This document shows positions 11,526 to 22,700 of a stretch of DNA of 64,000 nucleotides, one piece after another. A program made the position numbers and the translations under genes. Origin of the DNA: Pyronema omphalodes. Taxonomy: Eukaryota; Ascomycota; Pezizomycetes; Pezizales; Pyronemataceae. The notes below the pieces were generated by a model, which saw nothing but the letters and a program-made list of their open reading frames with translations, made no database searches and was not told the DNA's origin. How positions within the stretch are numbered: the stretch's first letter is position 1; every line of letters starts with the position of its first letter. The DNA is taken from contig JAJJXM010000027.1 in NCBI GenBank assembly GCA_024516155.1, positions 111,001-175,000 of the forward strand, given 5' to 3'.

Positions 11526-12210
11526 AATACCAAATCAGCAGCTTTGTCAGAATGCGATGAGATTAGCAAGAGTTATGGCAGTAATGGATGATTAAAATAG
11601 CGGTCGGGAATGAGAATTAGGATCAGGATCAGGAGCGGGATTACTATTAGGATCAGGATGGGATCGGGATGTACAAATTTGTCTTTGTTTTCTTTTTTTC
11701 GAGTCTTCAGCATTATTTTTTTTTTTCTCTTTGGTTGCGACTAATTGTTGTTTTTTTTACTGTTGCACGCAATATGGCGTTTATGGGATTTTATCATTGG
11801 TTGTATTTTTTTTTTTTACTCTGTATTTTTATCTTTTGTTGTTATTGTCGTTGTTTTAGAAGAGAGTTTTCTTTTCTTTTCTTTTTTTTACAAAGGAGTA
11901 TTTAGGATGTTTTATTAAATATCCTTAAAGGAACTTACATACAATACCATACCATACCATACCATACGTACTGGAATTCATGAGTATTGATGACGTATTG
12001 ATGGCGTATTGACGTATTGATGGCGTATTGTTGTATTATACGTTATGAACTTACTTACTATATCTCATGTCACGAACTCGTTGCTGGTATATGTGAATGG
12101 TAAATTGATCTTGATTTGAAGTCGAACTTGAACTTAAAGTCGAACTTGATTTTAAACTTGAAGTTGAACTTGGGAATATTCATATACATATACATATCCA
12201 TATTCATATT
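11526..12210. other. 3' flank of calcipressin, low-complexity DNA
   Basis: Contains GATCAGGATCAG-type repeats (11600-11660), long T-runs (11690-11890), a CCATA run (11948-11970) and copies of a GATGGCGTATT motif (11990-12035). No gene is seen. Confidence 0.6.
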
Positions 12211-12214
12211 AATC

Positions 12215-12436
12215 ATGAACTACACTGTTGATACTGTTTATACTATTGATACAGTTGATACTGTTGATACAGTTGATACAGTTGATACAGTTGATACAGT
12301 TGATACTGTTGATACTGTTGATACTGTTGATACTGTTGATACTGTTGATACTGTTGATACTGTTGATACTGTTGATACTGTTGATACTGTTGATACTGTT
12401 GATACTGTTGATACAGTTGATACAGTTGATATTTGA
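12215..12436. repeat. 9-bp minisatellite (GTTGATACT)n
   Basis: About two dozen head-to-tail copies of a 9-bp unit, GTTGATACT or GTTGATACA. The two variants form blocks: T-type in the centre, A-type on both flanks. Because 9 is a multiple of 3, it is open in several frames (Val-Asp-Thr and other repeats). I regard these frames as non-coding. Confidence 0.95.
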
Positions 12437-12499
12437 AGTGGATGGTAGTACTGTAATTAATATAAGTAATCATAACGATTGCTTATGGGATGGTTTAGA

Positions 12500-12935
12500 T
12501 GATCTATGGATTATGTTGGATTATGTTGGTTACTATGGATTATCTTGGATTATCTGACCTATGGATTATCTGATTATATGATTAAATGATTATCTTGGAT
12601 TACCACGGATTATGTTGGTTACTATGGATTATCTTGGATTATCTTGGATTACCACGGATTATGTTGGTTACTATGGATTATCTTGGATTATCTGACCTAT
12701 GGATTATCTGACCTATGGATTATCTGACCTATGGATTATCTTGAATTACTATGGATCACGATGGATCACTATGGATTATCTGATTATATGATTAGATGAT
12801 TAGATGATCACTATGGATCATCGTGATAGTCTGATAGTTATGATGGTTATGATGGTTATGATAGTCATGATAGTTATGATAGTCATGATAGTCATGGATC
12901 ACTATGGATTATCATGATAGTCACATGTACTTGCA
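12500..12935. repeat. degenerate TATGGATTATCT-type repeats
   Basis: An interwoven series of words such as CTATGGATTATCTGACC, TTGGATTACCACGGATTATG and ATGATAGTC, repeated with variable order and no fixed period. This looks like a slippage-generated cryptic repeat. No gene is seen through 13370, where GGGATGATTG-type words continue. Confidence 0.8.
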
Positions 12936-13377
12936 AACAGAATTCCCGAAAATCCCGAAAATCCGTTATAGTTGCAGCAGTAGATACCGAATTCCGAGAA
13001 TTCCTGGACACGGCGTGAGGTATCGGCCTGTTGATATGATATGATATGGATGATATGAGAGGCATGCGGAGGAGGGTATAGTTAGTGATAGTCAGTAATA
13101 TGTAGAATTAAACTAGATATATAGATAGTTGGGATGATAGTTGGGATGATTGGGATGATGATTGGGTGGTATGATTGGGTGTTGTATGATTGGATGATTG
13201 GATGATAGAGACTGGATGATTGGGTGGTATGATTGGGTGTTGTATGGATATTTTATGGGTACTATGGATGTTTTATGTATACTGTGGATATTTTATGTAT
13301 ACTATGGTAATAGGTATTGGTTTATCTTTGGCACCGTCGCTTGCTGTCAGTCGGTCATGATCCATCACACTAATTAC

Positions 13378-13932
13378 AAAATCAAAAAATCAAAAAATCA
13401 AAAAAATCAAAAAATCAAAAAATCAAAAAATCAAAAAATCAAAAAATCAAAAAATCAAAAAATCAAAAAATCAAAAAATCAAAAAATCAAAAAATCAAAA
13501 AATCAAAAAATCAAAAAATCAAAAATCAAAAAATCAAAAAATCAAAAAATCAAAAAATCAAAAAATCAAAAAATCAAAAAATCAAAAAATCAAAAAATCA
13601 AAAAATCAAAAAATCAAAAAATCAAAAAATCAAAAAATCAAAAAATCAAAAAATCAAAAAATCAAAAAATCAAAAAATCAAAAAATCAAAAAATCAAAAA
13701 ATCAAAAAATCAAAAAATCAAAAAATCAAAAAATCAAAAAATCAAAAAATCAAAAAATCAAAAAAATCAAAAATCAAAAAATCAAAAAAATCAAAAAATC
13801 AAAAAATCAAAAAATCAAAAAATCAAAAAATCAAAAAATCAAAAAATCAAAAAATCAAAAAATCAAAAAATCAAAAAATCAAAAATTCAAAAATTCAAAA
13901 ATCAAAAAATCAAAAAATCAAAAAATCAAAAA
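13378..13932. repeat. 8-bp minisatellite (TCAAAAAA)n, about 550 bp
   Basis: Nearly uninterrupted TC plus A6 units of period 8, with a few 7- and 9-bp slips (near 13520, 13762-13792 and 13888-13905). It reads open as a Lys/Asn/Gln/Ile/Ser repeat in one frame, but nothing suggests translation. An AC-run, an A-run and a G-run (14121-14140) follow. Confidence 0.95.
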
Positions 13933-14598
13933 TTGAACACGTACCGTACCGTACTTTCTACTTTCGAAAATAAACACACAAACACACACACACACATGTA
14001 TATAAAAGGGTATCTGTTGTACCTTCTGTCTCGTATCCCAACGAAAAGAAAAAAAAAAAAAAAAAAACATGAAGATTTAAGAATCCTATCATATCATATG
14101 AGTTTCATTCCATGAACTTCGGGGAGGGGGGGGGGGGGGATAAATCTCGTTTATATCATATACTCAGTTGATAGTGCATGGTGAAAATGCTTTATCTGGT
14201 ATTTATAATAAATAACCAATATTGTGCAAAAGTGTTTTGCATTTTGACTTTAATAGCTTTCTCTTCCAGGGATTCAGCGGTTTTCAGCCCCCCCCCCCCC
14301 CCCCACCTAGATCATAATTATTGAAGGCAAATTATGTTTGATTGCATTACTAATACGTATATCATTCATACCAATCTCATGCAGTGGAGTATTCTAGAGC
14401 AGGTATTACAGAAACCAGTAACAAAGTAAACAATAATAATTCAGGGCCTTATCCGCCTCCTGGACCCTCAATCAATCCTCCATATGTGAACCCAATCGTA
14501 ATTACAAGAAAACCCATATACTCCATACCCAAATACAGTACCATCAAACGCATGAAAACCCTGACGTAATCTCAGTTACCAGTTGTATGAAACCAGTG

Positions 14599-15555
14599 TC
14601 AATGAATCTCAATCCTGCGTCCAATCTTCTTCTCCATCTTCGGCACCACAACCTTAAGAATCCCAAACTCAAGACTAGCCCTAACCCCATCAATATCCAC
14701 AAGTCCCGGGAAACTAAAGCAACGAGAAAATTCCCCCACCGATCTTTCAGAGACCCAATACTTTCGTTCCTTAACCTTCTCCTTCTTATTATCCTCCTGT
14801 CCCGCAGAGGTTTTATCTCCTGCAACCTTCTTCTTCTCTTCAGCTAACCCACCCTGTCCATCCTTCGCACCCTTAATCTCCCGCTCAATCTTCCCGGAGA
14901 TTAGAATAGTTTTGTCATCCGTGAACTCAATGCTGATATTTTTCTTATCCGACAACCCGGGGAATTCACCTTCGAGGACATATATTCCCGCTCAGTTTCG
15001 TGGACGTCGAAAGTTGGGGAGAAAGCACGGCGGTGGGTGGAGGAGGCAGAAGTGGAGAGCTGGGTGAGGAAGCGCTACGGTCAAGTTCCTCTAACACGCG
15101 GAGGAAGTCGGTGGGGATTGCGTGATACTGGGGGTTGGTTTCGCTAGGAGAGTGGAAGCTTTTTGATTTGATTTTGATTTGATTTTAATCATACACCGTT
15201 CGAAGCCTTTAAGGCCTATGCGGGAAACTAAATCCGTTTTTCCTGTCCTCGTGGTCGAGACCACCTAAAGAGGCACCCCAATCTCCTACGCCCCGTGACG
15301 TCCCCTGAAAAAGATAAGTAAAGAAAGAAACAAAACGTGAAAAGAAACAAAAGTCCCCAACCCCAGCCGAAACCTGTACAGTCCCCAGTATCGCTCACGT
15401 ATTCCCCTTTGACAAAAGAAAAAAGAAAAAATCGTCAACATCAAAAAGAAAAGTAATGAAAAAATTACAATTCGCCCTCCAAACACCTGGCCCACCCACC
15501 CGTGCCTATACGTATCTTCTGCCTTAGGAGAGTGGAAGCGGGGGAAGGATGGCAT
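14599..15555 (-). pseudogene. Hsp20 pseudogene, copy B, split by a SINE-like insertion
   Basis: The closest relative of copy C (17691-18305). The start codon is at 15555-15553 with N-terminus MPSFPRFHSP. After ten codons the frame runs into a 365-bp insertion (15160-15524) flanked by a 15-bp duplication of host sequence. Beyond it the Hsp20 sequence resumes, but a 2-bp insertion near 14980 (GAATATATGTCC where copy C has GAATACGTCC) shifts the frame in the FDVHETERE segment. The distal part (14599-14955) remains open and encodes the alpha-crystallin domain (ISIEFTDDKTILISGK, RSVGEFSRCFSFPG, LEFGILKVVVPKME). It cannot make a normal product as it stands. Promoter and 3' flank are also homologous to those of copy C, so the duplication included flanking DNA. 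Confidence 0.9.
15160..15524 (-). mobile_element. SINE-like element inserted in Hsp20 copy B
   Basis: The insert is 365 bp. Target-site duplication TAGGAGAGTGGAAGC lies at 15145-15159 and 15525-15539. On the minus strand it begins AGGCAGAAGATACG and ends in an A-rich tail of repeated AAAATCAAATC. Its 3' part (15289 down to 15160) aligns with the tail of the tRNA-derived SINE at 16541-16888, sharing GTAGGAGATT, GAGGACAGGAAAAA, CCGCAT, AGGCCT and TATGATTAA. The 5' part of about 235 bp has no recognisable tRNA A/B boxes and contains long pyrimidine runs, so the head differs from that SINE. Confidence 0.85.
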
Positions 15556-15698
15556 TGTGTAGGCTTGTTGTTGAGTGATTGGTTGTGAGGTAAGGCGGAG
15601 GTGTTTTTAAGGTGGGGGTTGTTTCGAGTTTTTTTTTTTGAGGAATTGATGATGATGGTGACGATGATGATGGGAGGACGAGAAATATCATAGGTAGG

Positions 15699-15937
15699 TA
15701 TTTATATCTTGAGTGGCGGTGGAGGAAACAGGTGCTCATAGAGCATGCGGTCGGGTAAGTGCCAAGACCTGGGTGACATGTCGCTAGATGATATTCTGGG
15801 GAGGATATTCCAGACCCATTTCCAGCGATGTAATGATACATCTATTGTTCACTCACTCCATGCTGTCTAGGATATTGATAGTCCAGTCATATCGCGACAC
15901 ACCCATATATATCGATCATCGAAACTCCAGAAACTTC
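15699..15937 (-). promoter_or_regulatory. relic heat-shock promoter of Hsp20 copy B
   Basis: On the minus strand ATATAAATA (15707-15699) matches the TATA context of the other Hsp20 copies. GAAACTTC at 15930-15937 is a GAAnnTTC heat-shock pair at the position equivalent to GAACCTTC in copy C. The surrounding sequence (about 15840-16060) aligns with 18497-18700. Confidence 0.5.
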
Positions 15938-16540
15938 AAGTGATATCTACGGTAGAATCTAGATACACCTATTCTCCGTTAGGTGCTTCAACGAAGCTAG
16001 TTCCGTGAATTTAGTTTCAGGCGCGGGCTCAGTAGGGGGCATGAGATATCACTCAATCCCTCCTGCTTTGGATATGCTCCAGACCTACGTATATGCATCT
16101 TACAAAGCGCCTCACTAGGTGTCGTAGACCATGCCGGAGACAGAACTTAGTATTTCCTTTGCCCCCCAAGGGCCTCGAACAGTTTACGGTTAAAAATAAA
16201 AAATAAAATACATATATCTTACCACGTTAGAGCGTTCAACAAGAATCAAATCCTATCACTTTCTGTACATACGCCATATTAACCACCCCGGAATTTGCAC
16301 TTCAGCATTGATATGATTTACATGGTTATAAGAAGTTAAGAACTACAGTAGGCTGATTCTTTGTGTATCCCGGTTTTATTGTCGATGGTTTGTATAGGCT
16401 TGTTGGAGGTGATGGTAGGGGACGTGATCGTAAGCTGGGATTGTTGATCGCTTGGTATTGGGAGGGAGGTATATTTATATACGATGTAAATTTTCTTTAC
16501 ATGTTATTCATCCAATCGCAAAGACGCAAATCACAGTCAC

Positions 16541-16888
16541 AAGGCGGGCGGCCCCAGTAGTGTAGTGGTATAACTCCCTGCAACTGCGTAAAAGCAACGG
16601 GTTCGAGTCCCGTGTCGCTCCCACAGGTATTGCTTGGTTACCGGGGTTTGTCCTCACGGAGGTTTACCCGGGGCTCAGGATAAGTGGTTACGCTTTCCTG
16701 ATCTATGCCTCCTCAGGTGTAGACGAGTGTTGGTGGAATGGTTGGGTAATATGGGTGTAGGAGATTAGGGGGCCTCATTAGGAGACTTCGGTCTCGAGGA
16801 CAGGAAAAATGGCTGTACCAATTTGCTTTCCCCGCATGGGCCTAAAAAGGCCTCGGTCGGACGTATGATTAATAAATAAATAAATAAA
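16541..16888 (+). mobile_element. tRNA-derived SINE
   Basis: A 348-bp element flanked by a 13-bp target-site duplication AAATCACAGTCAC (16528-16540 and 16889-16901). The head resembles a tRNA with internal Pol III promoter boxes: A box TAGTGTAGTGG (16558-16568) and B box GGTTCGAGTCC (16610-16620). A unique body follows, then a tail from 16757 (GTAGGAGATTAGGGGG) to a terminal ATAAATAAATAA repeat. There is no coding capacity. It lies between Hsp20 copies B and C. It is not a functional tRNA gene, because the acceptor and anticodon stems do not fold convincingly. Confidence 0.9.
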
Positions 16889-16901
16889 AAATCACAGTCA
16901 C

Positions 16902-17690
16902 CAATCACAAATATAAATTCACCCATATCCAATCACAAAAAGAAAAAAGGAGAAAAAAAAACCCCCCCGATAAATCACCGAGGACAAACACCTTCGTTTA
17001 AATCTGATTTCGAGTGGTAGCTTTATGGTATCCTACTCCAACCTCTTTCCTACACTTGTCTGTTGGAGAAAATCTAATGCATGTTCTGTCAACCCGAACC
17101 GTTCATCTTGGAATAAGTCTACCACATTCATCCTCGTCCGTCGGGCCTCGACTCATTCTCTTCCTTTCACCTTCTTAACCTTCTTCATTGAAGTTCTGTA
17201 GACACCGATTTCTGATAATGTTTATTGTTTCCAGCTAAAACTGTCAGAAAGTGTCTTTGGTTTCACTGGTGGTCTTTTACAGAGATCATGCACGTTTAAG
17301 TCCATTCTGGTAAAGTATCATTGTTCAAGTAGAATTATGTTTGATTGCATGACTAATACCAAGGTGCACCGTAAAAAAATAAAACAAAAGGAAAGAAGAA
17401 TGAAAGAATGGAAAGCCAACTAGCTCTCGTGTAAGAGGAGCGTATGAGAGTAAGTATTACATAGAGTGGCAACAACAAATTACTACAAATAGCAGTAACA
17501 AAGAAAACAAAAAACAATACTGTATGTGCAGTATCCGCCTCGTTAATCTTCGACAATAACTCCCCTATATGCAAAACCAGAACATAACCAAAAGAAATCC
17601 CATATTACTCCATGCCCAAATGCAATGCTATCCAACCCATGCAAACTCCGAGAACATCAACTTTGTGATCCTAGCCGTGCGGAACTAAGA
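16902..17690. other. 3' flank shared by the Hsp20 duplicates
   Basis: No gene. The word ATGTTTGATTGCAT at 17338-17351 and the following stretch match 14333-14540 downstream of copy B, so the tandem duplication extends well past the coding region on its 3' side. Confidence 0.6.
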
Positions 17691-18305
17691 TTAATGGATC
17701 TCAATCTTCCGTCCAGCCTTCTTCTCCATCTTCGGCACCACGATCTTCAAGATTCCATGCTCAAGACTAGCCCTAACCTGGTCGATATCTACATGACCAG
17801 GAAAGCTGAAACTACGGGAGAACTCTCCAACCGATCTCTCAGAGACCCAATACTTTGGTCCTTTAGACTTTTCCTTATTCTTCTCGACATTCTTTTCCGA
17901 CTTCTCGGACTTATCAACCTCCTGCCCTTCAGCGGGTTTGTCTCCTTCAATCTTCTTCTGTTCTTCAGCCGACTCAATCAGGTTTCCCTGTCCATCCTTC
18001 ACGCCCTTAAACTCCCGCTCAATCTTGCCGGAGATGAGGATAGTTTTGTCATCCGTGAACTCAATGTTGATGCTCTTCTTATCGGATAGTCCGGGGAATT
18101 CTCCTTCGAGGACGTATTCACGCTCGGTTTCGTGGACATCGAAGGTTGGGGAGAAAGCACGGCGGGTGGAGGAGGCAGAGGTCAAGGAGCCGGTAGATGA
18201 AGTGGCTCTGTCAAGCTCGTCAAACACGCAGAGGGTGTCTGTAGGGAAAGTGGTGTAGTGCGTATTGGTTTCGGCGGGGTAGTGGAAGCGTGGGAAGAAC
18301 GGCAT
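17691..18305 (-). CDS. Hsp20 / HSP30-type small heat-shock protein, copy C
   Basis: A single exon of 204 residues, the intact member of the tandem pair. The start MPFFPRFHYP matches copies A and B; an upstream in-frame ATG at 18383 would add a hydrophobic leader not seen in the relatives and lies before the likely TATA box. The alpha-crystallin domain runs from about residue 60 (FDVHETEREYVLEGEFPG) to the C-terminus (LEHGILKIVVPKMEKKAGRK). It carries the same Lys/Glu-rich insertion (about residues 105-160) as copy A. The expected role is an ATP-independent cytosolic chaperone. Its upstream region has TATA-like and heat-shock-type motifs. Confidence 0.94.
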   Translation of the reverse strand: MPFFPRFHYPAETNTHYTTFPTDTLCVFDELDRATSSTGSLTSASSTRRAFSPTFDVHETEREYVLEGEFPGLSDKKSINIEFTDDKTILISGKIEREFKGVKDGQGNLIESAEEQKKIEGDKPAEGQEVDKSEKSEKNVEKNKEKSKGPKYWVSERSVGEFSRSFSFPGHVDIDQVRASLEHGILKIVVPKMEKKAGRKIEIH

Positions 18306-18389
18306 TGTGACTGGTTTATTGAAAGATCGAGTGATTGGGCAATGTTTCTGAAGAACTGATGATGATATTACGGCGAGAAACATCGTGGG

Positions 18390-18550
18390 TATTTATCTTT
18401 GGCACCACTGAAGGAAACTGGCAGTTCAGAGTGCGGTTGGGTGTGTGCCAAGACTCGGGTAAGGGTTCGCTAGGATGTTCTAGGATGTTCTAGGATGCTC
18501 GAGTGATATCGCGATGCACCCGTGTTGATCATCGAAACTCCAGAACCTTC
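18390..18550 (-). promoter_or_regulatory. putative heat-shock promoter of Hsp20 copy C
   Basis: TATA-like ATAAATA at 18396-18390, 85 bp before the start codon. Upstream, pentamers alternate at exact 5-bp spacing: GGA 18473, TTC 18478, GGA 18483, TTC 18488, GGA 18493, CTC 18498. This is the geometry of a heat-shock element but with GGA in place of GAA. A canonical GAACCTTC lies at 18543-18550. Confidence 0.5.
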
Positions 18551-18699
18551 GAGTGGAATCGCAATTTCACACATATCGATCGTTAGTACCCCACACCTTC
18601 TCAGCGAGATCGCCATAATTACATCCTGTGTTTGATGCCCCAATGATGAGTTTAGTAACTTCGGTTTCACGCATGGGCTCACTATTAGGCATGTGATAT

Positions 18700-19089
18700 C
18701 ACTCGTTTTGATCTTCATCGGGCATGCAGCAGACGTCCGTAACACTTGCCATATTTTAAATAAGTGACATCAACTAATATTACATTAGTACTTTCATGGC
18801 TATTCACTTGTCATCTATTTCCAGACTCACTGCCTTCACTCAGTCCCGCTTCTACAATTCCAGCGTTGTGAAGAAGTGAAGATATTCATTCATTCATGTG
18901 TTCATTTTTCGGAATATGTTCACGTTCGAGATTCCCATCAAAACTAAATCAAATGAGAGATAATTGGAGTGGACTGTATGCAGCCAGTGAGCATGTCAAT
19001 GACTTGCTATGCATTCGGTGTTAGATAGATCATAGCAGAGCTTGGATACAGCGCTACTAAAGTTATTCCTCTACCACCATCTAATTCAT
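18700..19089. other. intergenic, no gene seen
   Basis: Spacer between the promoter of Hsp20 copy C and the right arm of the inverted repeat. Nothing recognisable. Confidence 0.5.
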
Positions 19090-19790
19090 ATCTTAATATC
19101 GTTGATAGCGAGCTGCCATAATGTGTGAAGATAATTTCAGGCTTGCTGTTTTTTTTTATTTTTATTTTTTCATTTTGTTTCCTTGGTGTTTTTTTTCTAT
19201 CATGATATGGATAGCCGTCCGCAGTCTGAGGCACGCTCCAACAATGTAACGTCTACTCCTATTGTCTAACAGCACGGCTTATGGAAGCATGTCGGATGCA
19301 GATTGATGGGTGCGTGGATAATAATTCTCTCATCTTTCCTCTATACGTAAGCCGTACTGGATTATCTGCTCAACTTTACCGTGTAAAGATTTACAAACCG
19401 GTTTTCTAGCAGTATATATTTTACCACGGTGCGTAAAATATATCCATAAATGACTCATCCAAGTTACGCAGGAATATCTTCATACCGGTTTCCTAGTGGT
19501 ATGGATTTTACTCCTGGATTTACGAATGATCCATCACTCGGTATCCGAATTCCGCTGGAAAATTTTCATTCCGGTTTTATGACAGTGAGTATTTTCCTGT
19601 AGCAATTACTGAGAATATTTCAAGCGCTAGCCGTGTAAGAACTCGACGAGCAAGTATTATGTATGCATTGTGCAGTGGACAGGGTATATAGGACTGAATC
19701 CCTGCGAAACTTCTTCCCCATTCCCTCCACTCCGTCAGTGCCTTATGTCCCAACAATGTCAATACGCTCTAAAGAGTATCCCCTAGGGAA
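19090..19790 (+). repeat. right arm flank of the large inverted repeat
   Basis: About 700 bp homologous in inverse orientation to 4985-5765. It carries an extra T-rich stretch (about 19148-19190) that the left arm lacks. It passes directly into the first satellite unit at about 19750, as the left arm does, so flank plus array behaves as one module. Confidence 0.85.
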
Positions 19791-22700
19791 TTTGGGAGAA
19801 GCCCAGCCTGCAATGTCTGGTTAAAGCCCGAACAGAGACAGAGCTATATCGTCATGTCCCTTTCTATCAGCAAATAAAACTACTCATTTACCTTCCATTC
19901 AGTGCCGTTCGCTTTGTGACTTTTGTGATTAACCCTCACAATACGCTCCAAGGAGCATCCCTTAGGCAATCTGGGAGAAGCCCAGCCTGCAATGTCTGGT
20001 TAAAGCCCGAGGAGATGCAAAGCTATATTGTCATGTCCCTTCCTATCAGAAAATGAAACTTCTAATGAAATCATTTCCTTTCCATCCAGTGCCATTCGCT
20101 TTGTGCCTTTCGTGACCGTCTCTTATAATACGCTCCAGGGAGCATCCCTTAGGGAATCTGGGAGAAGCCCAGCCTGAAATGTCTGGTTAAAGCCCGAAGA
20201 GATGCAGAGCTATATCGTCATGTCCCTTTATATCAGCAAATCAAACATCTTATCAATCTTTTTAACACCACCTCTTCCTCTCCATCCTGTGATGTTCACT
20301 TTTTGTCTTTTTTGGCTGTCTCTTACAATACGCTCCAAGGAGCATCCCTTAGGGAACCGGGGAAAAGCCCAGCCTGAAATGTCTGGTTAAAGCCCGAGGA
20401 GATGCAAAGATATACTGTCATGTCCCTTTCTGTCAGTAAATAAAACTTCTGGTAGATTTATCAACTCCACCACTTTCTCTCTGCACAGTGCCATTCGCTC
20501 TGTGCCTTTTGTGACTGTCCCTTGCAATACACTCCAAGGAGTATCCCCCCGGGAATCTGGGAGAAGCCCAGCCTGAAATGTCTGGTTAAAGCCCGAACAG
20601 AGACAGAGCTATATCGTCATGTCCCTTTCTGTCAGCAAATAAAACTTATAACAAATCTTTCCAACTCTACCCCTTGCTTTCTTATCAGCAAATAAAATCT
20701 CTAGTAGATTTATATTTCACCGCAAACTCGACATCTCCGACATGTGACATCCGCTTGTGTCTTATGTTATCAACCCTCACAATACGCTCCAAGGAGCATC
20801 CCTCAGGGAATCTGGGAGAAGCCCAGCCTGAAATGTCTGGTTAAAGCCCGAACAGATACAAAGCTTTATCGTCATGTCCCTTTCTATCGACAAATAAAAC
20901 TCCTAGTAAACTTTTACTTAACTCCATCTATTCCTCTCCATCCAGTGCCGTTCGCTTTGTGCCTTTTGTGACTGTCTCTTATAATACGCTCCGAGGAGCA
21001 TCCCCTAGGGAACCGGGGAGAAGCCCAGCCTGAAATGTCTGGTTAAAGCCCGCACAGAGACAGAGCTATATCGTCATGTCCCTTTCTATCAGTGAAGAAA
21101 ACTTCTAATAAAATCTGCTAACTTCACCTCCTCCTTTCTGCAGCGAATAAAACTTCAGTAGATTTTTGTTCAACTCAAACTCTCCTCTCCGTCCTGTACC
21201 GTTCGCTTTGTGTCTTTTGTGACTGTCTCTTATAATACACTCCGAGGAGTATCCCCTAGGGAATTTGGGAGAAGCCCAGCCTGAAATGTCTGGTTAAAGC
21301 CCGAGGAGATGCAAAGCTTTATCGTCATGTCCCTTTCTATCAGTGAATATAACTTCTAATACATCTTTTTAACCCCATCTCTTCCTCTCTGTCTAGTGCC
21401 GTCCGCTTTGTGTCTTTCATGACTGTCCCTTACAATACGCTCCAAGGAGTATCCCCTAGGGAATTTGGGAGAAGCCCAGCCTGAAATGTCTGGTTAAAGC
21501 CCGAACAGAGACAGAGCTATAGCGTCATGTCCCTTTCTATCAGCAAATAAAACTACTCATTTACCTTCCATTCAGTGCCGTTCGCTTTGTGACTTTTGTG
21601 ATTAACCCTCACAATACGCTCCAAGGAGCATCCCTTAGGCAATCTGGGAGAAGCCCAGCCTGCAATGTCTGGTTAAAGCCCGAGGAGATGCAAAGCTATA
21701 TTGTCATGTCCCTTCCTATCAGAAAATGAAACTTCTAATGAAATCATTTCCTTTCCATCCAGTGCCATTCGCTTTGTGCCTTTCGTGACCGTCTCTTATA
21801 ATACGCTCCAGGGAGCATCCCTTAGGGAATCTGGGAGAAGCCCAGCCTGAAATGTCTGGTTAAAGCCCGAAGAGATGCAGAGCTATATCGTCATGTCCCT
21901 TTCTATCAGCAAATCAAACATCTTATCAATCTTTTTAACACCACCTCTTCCTCTCCATCCTGTGATGTTCACTTTTTGTCTTTTTTGGCTGTCTCTTACA
22001 ATACGCTCCAAGGAGCATCCCTTAGGGAACCGGGGAAAAGCCCAGCCTGAAATGTCTGGTTAAAGCCCGAGGAGATGCAAAGATATACTGTCATGTCCCT
22101 TTCTGTCAGTAAATAAAACTTCTGGTAGATTTATCAACTCCACCACTTTCTCTCTGCACAGTGCCATTCGCTCTGTGCCTTTTGTGACTGTCCCTTGCAA
22201 TACACTCCAAGGAGTATCCCCCCGGGAATCTGGGAGAAGCCCAGCCTGAAATGTCTGGTTAAAGCCCGAACAGAGACAGAGCTATATCGTCATGTCCCTT
22301 TCTGTCAGCAAATAAAACTTATAACAAATCTTTCCAACTCTACCCCTTGCTTTCTTATCAGCAAATAAAATCTCTAGTAGATTTATATTTCACCGCAAAC
22401 TCGACATCTCCGACATGTGACATCCGCTTGTGTCTTATGTTATCAACCCTCACAATACGCTCCAAGGAGCATCCCTCAGGGAATCTGGGAGAAGCCCAGC
22501 CTGAAATGTCTGGTTAAAGCCCGAACAGATACAAAGCTTTATCGTCATGTCCCTTTCTATCGACAAATAAAACTCCTAGTAAACTTTTACTTAACTCCAT
22601 CTATTCCTCTCCATCCAGTGCCGTTCGCTTTGTGCCTTTTGTGACTGTCTCTTATAATACGCTCCGAGGAGCATCCCCTAGGGAACCGGGGAGAAGCCCA

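Noticed and set aside
12116..12436. A Val-Asp-Thr repeat protein
   Set aside because: The frame is only the translation of a 9-bp minisatellite, open in several frames.
13198..14115. A Lys/Asn/Gln/Ile-repeat protein of 305 residues
   Set aside because: It is the translation of the (TCAAAAAA)n array, with no conserved flanks.
16551..16623. A functional tRNA gene
   Set aside because: A and B boxes are present, but the stems do not pair properly and the sequence continues into a SINE body with tail and target duplication.
18306..18383. N-terminal extension of Hsp20 copy C from an upstream ATG
   Set aside because: The other two copies start at the equivalent of 18305, and the upstream segment lies in the leader just below the likely TATA box.
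4261..21240. The 12-mer CTGTCTCTTATA (or its complement) in many satellite units equals part of the Tn5 mosaic end used in sequencing adaptors
   Set aside because: It occurs inside diverged units on both arms, with variants (CTTACAATA, CTTGCAATA) and unit-specific neighbours, so it is genomic. It could still cause wrong adaptor trimming of reads from this array.
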